Under the pieces are notes generated by a model. That model was not told the origin of the DNA. It saw only the letters and a list, made by a program, of their open reading frames with translations, and did no database searches. This document shows, piece by piece, positions 25,800-36,702 of a stretch of 64,000 bases of DNA (positions are counted from its first letter, which is position 1; each line of letters begins with the position of its first letter). Made by a program: the position numbers and the translations under genes. Source of the stretch: Odiellus spinosus (lineage: Eukaryota > Arthropoda > Arachnida > Opiliones > Phalangiidae); the NCBI GenBank assembly GCA_963920705.1, contig OY987227.1:19183434-19247433 (forward strand), read 5' to 3'.

Positions 25800-26425
25800 G
25801 TCACACCATTCTTCCCCCCTGTCCCGTACCATGCGCGGTTCCTCTATCCCGTTCTCTTACGCCTCGTTTCATCGAGTTGCGACGACTGGCAAAGTGCCAC
25901 CAATACACCAACGTAATCCCAACACGTACACTTTTGGCGCGCAGGGTCCCTGCTCGGCATTTTGGGAGAGAGAAGAGAAAGAAGGGGGGCCAAAGCAGAA
26001 TCCTTATGAGAAGGAAATGGTTCGCCCACGCGCGAGACACGTCGCGCCAAAATTACGACCCAAAAGGAGAAAGAGGAGGAGGAGGAATGGCGGATGGAGA
26101 TTGAGATAGACCGCGCTTGCGCAATGCGTCCGGGATCTTATCCCTCAGCTTCTTCCTATTCCGCCGTATACTCCCATCGTTTCTCCACTGGATCGATTCC
26201 CGCCAAAATTCTCTTCTTCCTCGCGCGGTCTTTTCCCGCCTTTCCTTCAACCGACTAGTCTTCCTCCCAATTTTTACGATTTTCTTACTAAAGGGGAAAA
26301 CCTGGAGCGTTGTTGCCAAGGGAACGGACAGAGAGAGACCTAAATTTAGATCAATTGCTACCGTCTTTTTCCGAGCGACGACTTCTAAGCCTAGTCCGTT
26401 ACTCTGTAAAAATAAACTTTAGTGT
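25800..26425. promoter_or_regulatory. CpG-rich island with X-box, orphan promoter candidate
   Basis: This is about 600 bp of conspicuously GC- and CpG-rich DNA inside AT-rich surroundings. Several overlapping open frames on both strands reflect base composition rather than genes. It contains TTTGGCGC (E2F-like), a TTGCGCAATGCG block (NRF1-like) and GTTGCCAAGGGAAC at 26312-26325, a close match to the RFX X-box. It resembles a housekeeping or ciliary promoter with its first exon, but no coding exon is evident nearby. Confidence 0.4.
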
Positions 26426-26527
26426 AGTGTATTTTGGAATTTACAAATATTACAGTCGATGTGTTTAGATAAAGGGATCGACGCCGTTTTTAAATATGAA
26501 GAACTTCATTTGACTTTTATCAGAAAT

Positions 26528-26571
26528 GACGTACTTTATTACAACTACAGCGCTGTAGTAAATAATACGTC
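26528..26571. repeat. Imperfect 44-bp palindrome
   Basis: A perfect 16-bp core (ACTACAGCGCTGTAGT, 26544-26559) is flanked by GACGTACTTTATT and its near-complement AATAATACGTC. Its function is unknown. Confidence 0.5.
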
Positions 26572-29500
26572 TTATCAGCGTCAATTTGGACTCAGTTAAT
26601 ACAGCAATTAACTAAATCAACTATCAAATTTTCAAACCATCAGAGATAGAGTTGTATTTTAAATCAAGTGAAAATGCCAAGGCTTAAATATTTACTCAAA
26701 ATATAAAATTATTTACGGTCGGGCTATCGAAGGTTGTTAAAATTGAACTACAGAATGGTTAAAGGTATTTGTTATCCCCTAAAAAGATAAAACTTCAGCC
26801 AAAAATGCCTCTCAACACAAATATAAATTGATTGAAAAAAAAACGAATATTAAATATTAATTATTGTAGGATTCAGCAACTTATACATAATTTGGTTTGT
26901 ACGTGATTTATCCCTTAATATCGTGACCACGGTCCTTTATAACCCTTTCTTATCAACACAAATGCAACGTAATGCATAAAACATATTTTCCGTTCACAAC
27001 CCTTTCGTCGAAATAAGTTATACAGTTAATCTAGTCAACGACTATATAACCCACGGCCCACCCAGGGATTATTGAATACAGTCACGGAATAAGGCTTGGA
27101 ATTAACCTTTGACCTTTTCCCATAACTCCACGCCTTAGAAAGAGCCCTGACCCCGATGAGAAGCCTTTGCCTTTATTTTTTTACGAAAAACCCTATATAT
27201 AACGGCTATACTGTGAAATGGGAAGGCCAGTTAGTTGCTAGATACTTTTCCAACCCTTGGTCCTTCTAAGGACGTCGTTACAGAACCTCGAGTAAAGGTC
27301 AAGTGTCATAAAATCAAATTTTTAGATTTACTGAATTAAGTCAAAATTGGGCGCTAAGAATTAAGGAGAATGTTTAGTTACAATTTGGTCATTTCCATAT
27401 AAAAAGCGGGGAGCGGTCAATGTGGCGAAATTAAAACTGGATTCATTTTGATTTTCAAATTAGGTGGTGAATATCATTCCTCCCTGAATCATCAGGTTTG
27501 GCGCGAAAAAATCTAGATGAAATAGTTTCCCAAAAAAAAAAAAAAAAAAAAAAAAAGTCGGGGCTTAACAATGAGCATATTGCAAAATGAGCCCCTTTTC
27601 AAAGATCACTCACTTTTTAAATTTGAAATATCTGACATCATAACAAGAATCAGCGGAGCTACATAATTAAACAAAAATTATAACTCAAAATAACACTTAT
27701 TCTTCCTTGTTTATTTAGCAATTTTGCTGTCATTGGTTGATTTATCGATACAAATACGTATCTATAAGTGATATAAAAATCAAATTGCGCGTTGAGACTC
27801 ATCCTTTACACGGAGAGACCACGCAACGAGGGTTATATGCGGGCTTTAATCTGGCAGTTACTAATATAAGCGAGAGCTTGAACAGCAGCCATGAATTTTT
27901 TCCGGGCAGCGCGTGCGTGATTTTACTCTTCTAGAAAGCAGAATGTGGATGAAAGAAGAAAAATGATAAGCCTATACCTATAGCACTAGAAAAAAAAAGG
28001 GGGGGGGGGGTGGGGGATTTAACGTTGCGCGCGCTGTTTTACTCTGGTGCGCCAGTTTTTGGCGCGTGTTTCTTCAACTCGGTGTCTGCGTGCTAGTTTC
28101 GGGTCGAGCATTAATTCCGGCGGGAAAACGCCCTTCCACCAAAACAACGTCGCGTGCTACCTCATACTTTTTTGTCCGAACACCCCACCCTTTACCCTCC
28201 TAAGTATATATCGTTCTGGGTTTCACCTGGAACACCTCGACCCTAACTTCGATCGCGCAAACTATAGGAGAGCGCGCGAGAACTATTTTGGAAGCCATTT
28301 TATGACGCCCGCAGTATTTCCCTTTTGTTTATGAATTGGGTATAAGTTAAACGTAGGTGTGGAAACGAAAATCTTGTAAAAAGCGCGGGAAAGAAAAGAT
28401 TATTATCATAGCAGAAATTAAGGCCGAGGTTATAAACCTGGGAACTCAATCGATAAGCAGTAATATTAAATATTTCCAGGGACTTTTAATCACCGTTACA
28501 AATTTCATTATTAATTAAGACTGACCCCAGCTTTATCCAACCGTATTTTAATTAATTCCTTCTTGATAAGTTTGGAAAATAAACTTCTCTCGCATAATAA
28601 CATAACTCTCATACATAAAAAAGTAACGGAAAGTAAATAACTAAATTATCTTCCATCACCGGAAATACCGACTAAAAAAAATTTAATTTCGCGCTTAAGT
28701 GTGTGGGAGTCTTAAGTAGTAATTATTTTTGCATCGTAAGTCTGTAACAGAATTCAAGGCTACAAACCAAGCTCTTAAATACTCTTTTAACAAAGCATAT
28801 TCCTCGACCTTTAACCTTATAGCGACGTCGTTTCAAGCTGAAAAGAACTACTTAATTTCGAACACGCGCGTGCGAGACTTTTGGGAACAATTCGCCTCGC
28901 AATTCGAGTATTTGATAGTAACGTTAACTATACAATTTAGTACAATTTAACCTTACTAAAGGTGCAGCTTCAAATAGCTCGAACCTAGAATAGAAATAGT
29001 CTATAATCTTCTTGTGTAAAGAAAAGAGAGCGATAGAGAAGAAAAAAAAATCCTACAACCAAACTTAAATTAGCTTAACGCAGAAACGCCTGCGGAATTT
29101 GTCGAAAGACTTTTTTCCTCTGTAGCCTTTAAGGTTTAGCTTCCTTTCCTGTTAAACTTTCCTAATCACGTATGAACCCTAATAAGAAGGTCTTCTTTCT
29201 ACGCTATCTGCCTTTCCTAATTTTTCTTCTTTTTCTTTTTATCCGAAACTGGCAAAGCCAAGCCTCAAAAATATCTATATGTGGGCGCGAACTATTTAAG
29301 CCTATCAAAGCTTGATGAAGTAAAAAGAGTTGAGAAAAAAAAATAAAAAAGAAAACTGTATAGCTAGTTGTTAAAGATTTAGTTAAACATTATTCAGTTT
29401 CGAGGAAAAATAAATAAAATAGAGTAATAAATAAACACTAAGAAGTTGACGCAACAATATCGGAAAATGCGTGGCAATTGACAAAAATAATTATTCTTGG

Positions 29501-30781
29501 AGTGTGCTGATGGGGTAATGTTAATAGGGAATTCTAAAATTAGTATGAATTCTCTATTTTGCAACAAAGACTATTTAACTACGTAGCCTGAAAGTTGGGA
29601 TTCATTTAGAAACACATTTTTACAAAAGGAGTTTAAAGGGAAACTTGGAGCTAAAAATGGAATTTGTTTTCGAATTTATTTTCAGAAACACAATCGAAAT
29701 TTTAGATTCCAATAGAGGTAAATCTATAAATGCGATTTTTGATTGTTCAAGTTGATAATTTAGCAGAGTTTAGTGAAAAGATGAGTGATGTAGGCACTAG
29801 CGTCTAAGAAACAAGTGAAACGAGCCACCTATGAGAGTCTGCCCCAAGTAGCTGGCGCGTCGCTTGAGTCACCAGATTACGTACATTCGATTGAATGGTT
29901 AGTCTCAATATTAGTTCAAATTAAACAAACTGAACTAATATTTCTTTACAGAATCACCAAGAGTGGCGTTTATCGAACACGTGATCAATTGCCAGAACAG
30001 TGATTATCTTAAATTTACTACAAATCTATGTGAAACTATCTCTTTAAAGGGATGGGAGTTCTCTGTAGTCGTACCGCGTCTAATTTTTTAATATACCTTC
30101 ATAAAAGAGTTGCAGTCACCCACACCCTAATCAACCCCTTGATTAATGGTTAAAACATTTGTCAGGCTGATGACCTGACGTTCTAAACTAACAATTATAA
30201 AAGAAATAACACGCGACAATGTCGTTTACAATGTCATTTACAAAATTAGCTTTAAAAGCGTGTATAAAGTTTTTAAATTAAGTTGAAATTAAAACGATTA
30301 GACGCGCTTCTATCTTGGTAAACATTTGGTTTAATTTTGAAGGTGCCCCTATAAGGTGGTTTGCCTGGGGTACAATCATGCATTGCTCATTTTGGCCTAA
30401 CAGGGGCTGATTCGAAGTTTTGGCCTTGAAAACGTGCCTTTAAATTGTTCAAAGACAGAAATAATTTGTCATATTTTTAGCCAAAAAAAAAAGGCCCCCA
30501 TGAAAGCTGCATAGTAAACTTAGCTTATTTTCCCAATAATTGTAATTGTGATTAATATTTACTTTGCTTATGGCACGCTACTTTGACAGTTAATTTTAAA
30601 GGTATATGCATAGGTGGTTTCATCTTTGCAACAAACTGTCTATATTGTTTGTTTAGCTTTTTTTTTTTTTCATAACTTTTATGACATTAACGTCCACTGC
30701 CTAATATCTACCTAAGATAGGTGCATATCTGTAAAAATGCTCCAGTCGTCTCGCAAGTGTAAGTGCGGCAGCAAAACCCCG
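26572..30781. other. No recognised gene; CpG-rich patch at 28.0-28.35 kb
   Basis: It includes poly(A) at about 27533-27556, a G-run near 28000 and a second CpG-rich patch (28020-28330, GCGCGCGCTG and GCGCGCGAG), promoter-like but without an attached gene. At 29648-30060 there are exon-like pieces: an acceptor-bounded 32-nt stretch (29686-29717) with a GTAAAT donor, and a GTTAGT...TTTCTTTACAG 54-bp intron-like interval near 29899-29952. I could not build a coherent protein from them. Confidence 0.3.
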
Positions 30782-30883
30782 CTTAAAGGCCCTATCTGCT
30801 CTGTAATTTTCCCCTTTAATACAATTGCCTATGATCAACGTCGTCTGCTAAGCTAGAAAATAAGACGACTTTAAAGGGGATTT
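30782..30883 (+). mobile_element. Dispersed repeat family E, copy 1
   Basis: It shares TTAAAGGCCCTATC/TTAAAGACCTTATC, CTGCTCTGTAATTT and, most strikingly, GTCGTCTGCTAAGCTAGAAA with the element at 51136-51288 inside intron 2 of TIMM9. Confidence 0.7.
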
Positions 30884-33800
30884 ACCAGTGCGCAATTCCT
30901 AGGATAGTGAAGTAATTTCTGGTAATACCCAAAGAGGTTGTTTGGAAAATTTATTTACAAAATTGGCTCAAATTTCTATGGGTTCAATTGAAAATCTCAG
31001 CGTTTTGGTTCTTCTTTAAATGGACTTTATAATCCCGAAATATTTGTTTAATTGAGTTTTTTTGTTGTTTATAAAAACTTAAAGCTCTTTTAATGAATAG
31101 GTTTACTTAATACGAACCATTACGAAAACGTTCATCAAATTATTGAATTGACCTATATACCTAAACAAATGAAACTAGTTTAAATCAAGGCATAACTTTT
31201 TATAAATATAAATTTTGCCGAGTGTCAGGATGTTATTAAATGACGTTTAAAGTTCAGATAATATTAATTTATCAATAATATTTGCTAGAAATAAAACCAT
31301 ATTAGGCTTAGGAAACTCAATTTAAAGTATCCAAAGATGGATGAATGGATAATAAAATCAAACATGTTTATCAAGAATCGATAGATTAATCAATACTCTC
31401 AGATTGGTTTTATATAGCCCCATATAAAATTGTACTTTGCCTGACTCAGTACACTCTCCTAAAAATAAGGTTGTCCCAGACTCAAAAAGGCAATAAACCT
31501 ATTTAAAAATCTTTCTAATATGTCAAATGTCATAATAAAGAAAGAGTAATGACAACGCCCTATTATACCAAAACGCAAACTGCGCTCTGTTTCTATAGCA
31601 GAGCTTCCAGTCCAAAGTCCACCAAAAATAATAGGTATGTCCAAAATGCAAAAATTATAGGATCCAAAATTATGTCATATTAGTTTTACATGTTTAAAAT
31701 AACGAAATATTGAAGTTTTATAAGAAGTATATTATATATTCAAGAGCAGTGGCGACACCACACTAAGTAAGCAGTAGTCTATTTGTGAAATTTGACACGG
31801 GCTGGGCCCAAAATTGGAGGAAAAGGGCCTCAATTAATTGACAACAAAACAAACATATAGAAAAAAAATGGACCTATATCCAACTTTCAAAAAGGTTTGC
31901 CGGAGGTAACGACGAGCTATCAAATAATATGATCTCTACTGATCCTTGTTAAGCCTACTTTCTGAGTAGTTAAACAATTGAAATAGATAATATGGCACGC
32001 TAGTTATTCGAAAATCGAACGTAAAATGTTTAAATTAAAATTCACTCACCAAATAGTATTAGGGACATGGGTTGCGTTCCAAAACTACATAACACTTAAA
32101 TCCGGTCACGAGAACAGTTTAGCTAACCCGCCATTTCAATGCCTCATCAAAAACGGGTAGATTCATTTTAAAGTTATTTCAATCATTTCACGATAGTCCG
32201 GCAATTATTATGACAAAAACTGTAAGAATTGCACGTAACTTAAGCTAAATATAACCGATTATCGTAAGACCGCGAGAAACACTTTGAAAACCGGACTATA
32301 CATCCGTAGACCGTGGCTGAAGATTTACAAAAACAAGCAGACGACGCAATATTGTGGAATTGTGTGGCTGGACTCGTGACGGATTTATATTGATGGATAG
32401 TTTTAGAATAAATACCTCTAAATTTAAGATACATTTTTTTTTACTTTCTCAGTGCAATTTAATCAGCATAACAAAAAAAATGTTTAAATTTACGAATTAA
32501 ATGTTTTTACAGGACTACCTGGGATTTATAATTATTATAGGTACTCAGCTATAGTTGCCCTCTTGCTTAAAATATAAAGCAACAGAGTGAAAGGTATGAT
32601 ACATGAAAAACTGGTGATGAGTCTGATGACGGACATTTACCCAGCTTTCCACTCTATTGCCTTTAAATCTTTAGACGAATAATATACATTCGTGTTCAAG
32701 TGTAGTTTTCAATTTAGCTAAAGCTAAAGGGGATTAATACAACGTGTTAAAGTGCTATTGAATCAAAGTAATTATTGTAAATTGCTCGTGAATATATAAA
32801 TATATACACACAACCCCCTTTACATCCTGTTAAAGGTCTCCGATACGGATCCCGTACAATGAAAATATATACAGTATCGTAAAAACAATCGGATCACGCA
32901 CCTCTTTGTAAATTAGAAAAAAAAAAAAAAAAAAAAAAAAGGGAAGTTAGGCTTAGCTATTTTTTATATCAAATGGAAATATTTTGTTATCGTATGAACG
33001 CAGACGGGGTATTTTGGCGTAAACGGTATTTCCCTTTCCTTCCCGTTTACATTTTCGTAGCAGGAAAACCAGTCGTTTTTTTCCCGCCATGTTAAGAGAA
33101 AGAGGATGTGACGTCACGCCGATCGAATGTCAAACCAGCTGAGCCAGCGTATTCGTAATTAAGCCTAACACATACACTCCCCTTTTGTCTTCCCTCCCGT
33201 TTGTTCGCCAATCCGGCGGATATCAAATATGGTTTCCCGTTGAGTAGTTTCCCCCCATATACGATTCAGAATACTTACGCAATTTAAATAAAAATTTCCG
33301 CGTAGTTTTCGTTACTCTTGAATTATTACGTCATCTGTAAATGAATACGAAAGAAAAATATAATACTATTGGATTAATTATAAATTACTAAATAGTCTAG
33401 ATTAGAATAAAACTAGGCATAAGTCAGCTTAGACTGGTTGGGACCAGGAAAGAATGGTTCGAGAATCTTTAGTTAAACTATTTTTAGGGTAGAAAATAGC
33501 GTACAAAATGGATAAAACATCAATTTTGGTCATAATTGTACCTATTTCGGGTTCAAAAATGATTTACCGAAGCAAAGATGATATTATTTTAACTATTACT
33601 GATAAAATTATTCACTTTCACACTCGGATAATATCATTCTGGTTGATTTTACGCTAAGCCTAATTCGAGGCTATTTCCGTTTGAAGGTAATTAAAGAACG
33701 CGATTTTGGTGGGAACGTTGCCATGGTTACAGTCTAATGGAGAGTGCGAGAATAAATAGTTTAGAAATTTGTTTTTTTTGAGCGGTAAATATTGATATTT

Positions 33801-34398
33801 CGAATTATCATGTATTTTATAGATATGTTGAATGAGCTGGTCCAACTAAATCATGGAAGAATTAGCCATTTCGAAAACAGGTTTCCTCGTTCTTTAAAAT
33901 GAGGCTTTCACGGTTTTTTACACGAGTTCAAAATGTAATTTGATTTGCATTTTCGGAAGATTGGTTAGAACTAGAACTATTAACAATTGAGCTATCTTAA
34001 AAGATGACGAATAAAAAGAACTGGTGTTCATAAGTGTCCTCTAACGGCAAACAGTGTCAAAAATAAATTACAATTAGAAAAGATTGTGTTGTGTAGTATA
34101 TTGAAATCGAAATCCAATAAACATGTTGAATTTCAAAAACAGCTGATATTAAAATTTAAAAAGCGGAACTTAACACAAGTTGTTTTCGTGGAAAGTTATC
34201 GTGACAACATTTTCAGTAACATAATGATTTATTATTTACAGCGATACAACCAATGTCACATACACATGGTAGTTTTTATCAATAACAGTAAAAATAGTTA
34301 GGGAAAAAAACTGAAAATTAATTACGATATAAGTATATCTGATAAATGTTTCAAAAAAAAAAATTAAAAAGAGAATTAAAACATCGGGGATGCTTTAA
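30884..34398. other. No recognised gene; X-box at 33717-33730
   Basis: It contains a poly(A) tract at about 32918-32940, a CpG-richer patch at 33050-33250 with TGACGTCA at 33109-33116, and an RFX-type site GTTGCCATGGTTAC at 33717-33730. A short stretch on either strand around 32270-32390 is open but unrecognised. Confidence 0.4.
33717..33730. promoter_or_regulatory. RFX X-box-like site
   Basis: GTTGCCATGGTTAC agrees with the X-box consensus GTNRCC-N-GGYNAC. It sits in otherwise non-coding DNA and is the third such site in the window. Confidence 0.4.
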
Positions 34399-34839
34399 AT
34401 GTGTAAAGAATTTCACATTGAAAAAGTGGTTTCTTTCGTGGTTTTTGCTTTTATAGTTATGATGACTAGCGACAGAACAAATGTAAAGACGTTTTTAATA
34501 TTATTTTTAGAATATATATATACTATATATATATATATTTATAATACGATTAATGTATGGCTTTTCCCGAGTTTTAAATGGAATAAATTTGTTTCTTGTC
34601 AGAATATGATAGCAAATGAGTTTTATTCCGAAAAATGCTTAAAATATTTTATATTTTTTGCGCACTTGTCAAGAGCTTGCTTGAGAAGGGAATTGGAGGA
34701 TTTTAACTACAGGTTTATTAAGGGGTTAAGAAATATAGGCGGCGAAATAAAATGGACAAAACAATGTAGTAGGTGTATATTTATCATCATATTTACTCTT
34801 ACACTTACAACAACAATATGTATAATAATAATACAGTAA
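34399..34839 (+). CDS. 146-codon open frame, unrecognised
   Basis: It starts at an ATG and runs 146 codons without interruption, the longest open frame outside the three recognised genes. The first part reads through an (AT)n microsatellite (Ile/Tyr-rich, about residues 35-50) and the last 20 residues are Ile/Thr-rich. Only the central portion (about residues 55-125, Cys- and Lys-containing) has balanced composition. No domain is recognisable and no splice context or poly(A) signal supports expression. In DNA this AT-rich it may well be chance. Confidence 0.15.
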   Translation: MCKEFHIEKVVSFVVFAFIVMMTSDRTNVKTFLILFLEYIYTIYIYIYNTINVWLFPSFKWNKFVSCQNMIANEFYSEKCLKYFIFFAHLSRACLRRELEDFNYRFIKGLRNIGGEIKWTKQCSRCIFIIIFTLTLTTTICIIIIQ

Positions 34840-35886
34840 TACGCGAGATTTTGGCGATTATTTTTATCAGTAAGAATTATTACTTCAATTCTTAATGATC
34901 GATTCTACAAATTTTTAATTCGACAAATTTATCTAAATTTTTTTAGCAACTTAAAAAATATAGAATTATTTTTCAAAAAAATATGAATTGAGGAGGCGGA
35001 ATTCAATAAGCTATGAACGAAATGATTGAATTGAAAATGTTTTTATAGTTTTTTACATTAATTACGAAAATGACCGGGTTTGAATAAACTGACCCAATTT
35101 ATATTGAATTTTATACATTTTTTTTTTATTTTTATCTGACAGACAGAGAAATAAACTTTTTTTTCAATAATATTGCTCCAAATTCATAATTTTGCTTTAA
35201 TTTTAAAAGTAGTCTTTTTACCAGTATTAATATGTTTGAAAACTGATTTTCAAGTTCTTCAATTCCTGGTTTATTTTTCCCATAAAATGTTTTGCCTGTT
35301 TATTTCCAAAAACTCCTAAATATATGGCCTCTCAGAATATTGTTTTAATTTCTCGAAACGTCGTGTCACTGAATAATAACGACTTTTGATTGTCAAAAGT
35401 TTTCCGAAATATTTACGTTTCGATTAAAAACTTGGTTATTTTTTAAAGAATGTTGATTTCACGCTTCGTTTTAGTTTGAGTTTGTCAAATGTTTTCCCAG
35501 TTTAATGAATATTTATCGTCTGATTGCGATGTATCAGTTCCATCGAGTGTACCGGTATAATCAAAATATTCATATTATAAATTCAATTTTATCGCCAAAT
35601 CCTCCTATAAGGAGGTGGAATCCTTTTTCATAATACGACGAAATTAAAAACTTATATCCTGCATGGACAATATGTGGGATATGTCCGCTCACAATGGTGG
35701 TTTAAGTGCTCCTCGAGGCTCAAATTGACCCAAACGAGAAAGCATTAAATTTTTTTTTTTCTTTTTTTAATATCTTTCTCTTTCTACAATGGGGGTTTCA
35801 TCATTCTTCGTTATTGGAAAAAATGTTTCGTTTTTCCGAACAATTACGCAAAGATTTTACTGACGAAAAGTCGTGATTAATTGGTA
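34840..35886. other. Region downstream of the IRF2BP gene
   Basis: AT-rich, with T-tracts. Several TTTATT (minus-strand AATAAA) occurrences could serve as distal poly(A) signals for the minus-strand gene to the right. A short perfect hairpin CCTCCT-ATA-AGGAGG lies near 35602. Confidence 0.4.
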
Positions 35887-35892
35887 TTTATT
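35887..35892 (-). terminator. Poly(A) signal of the IRF2BP gene
   Basis: AATAAA on the minus strand, about 60 nt after the stop codon. Further AATAAA motifs lie more distally, so a longer 3' UTR is possible. Confidence 0.45.
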
Positions 35893-35953
35893 TTGTCATC
35901 AAAGTCGGGAATAATTTCAACCATTCCTGGTCTATAAATTATTTCGTGGCGAT

Positions 35954-36702
35954 TTACGTTTCTCTTTCTTTCTTGATCTTAAATTCCTCGCCCAAGATGG
36001 TAGCGATTTCTCCTTGCATGAAAGCCCAAGGGACTGTCGAACCGACCAAGGGACATTTTTCTCCGCTGGGACAGTAGACCTCGTTGCCCGAGGCGGCTCC
36101 TTGTCCCTTGATACTCTCCCTCGAGCAAGGGAAACAGAATTTATGATGAGGTACGGAGGGACACTGAACGAAATGCGTGTCCTCTAGTCGCTCGTTACAC
36201 AGGGTACATTTCAAGGGCGGAGCGGCCGCCGTGGACAATTGGCCGTTCTGTTGGACGCCGTCCGGGCCCAAAGCGGAAGCGGAATTGGGCGCTTGAGATC
36301 CTTCGCCTTCGGGAACTCCGTTTATAGCGTTACCGCTACCGGAAGCGTGTCGATTTCCGCCGACGTTGGACGAGGAAGTCGAAGACGGGGTCTTCTTGCC
36401 CGAGGCCGCTTGCTGAGAGGCACCCGAACTGCTGGGAGAGTGCCTGGTCGTGGAAGGAGGTCGAGACGGTACTCCTACGACCCCGTTGGCCGCGGCAGCA
36501 GCAACCGCTTCGCTGTGTCGGGGCGAATTCGGGGGAAGGTTATCGGTCACGGACATTAAGGCGGCCATGGGAGAGGGCCCATTTTGACCTTGGGTCACCA
36601 CTTGACCCTGCTGCCCCGAACCGGGAGGACTATTTGTACGATTAGAGGGTCCTCCCGCTGAAGATGCGACAGAGGGTCCCGAGACGCCACCGTTACTATA
36701 AC
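35954..36702 (-). CDS. IRF2BP-family gene, coding exon 2 with RING domain
   Basis: 749 nt beginning GT TAT AGT, which completes the Gly codon split by the intron, and ending in TAA. It encodes a Ser/Pro/Gln-rich region and the C-terminal RING, then KKERET at the end. The strong antisense frame over 36239-36559 is a shadow of this exon. Confidence 0.95.

Noticed and set aside
25831..26422. Several overlapping open frames of 68-101 codons on both strands
   Set aside because: Overlap on both strands in a GC-rich island points to few stop codons by composition; peptides are Arg/Pro-rich and unrecognised.
29815..30060. Two-exon gene with a 54-bp intron
   Set aside because: Joining at the apparent splice sites creates a TGA in the better frame; the alternative frame lacks a supported upstream exon.
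36239..36559. Plus-strand open frame of 106 codons
   Set aside because: Antisense shadow of the IRF2BP exon 2; Arg/Gly-rich composition comes from the Ser/Pro/Ala-rich sense frame.
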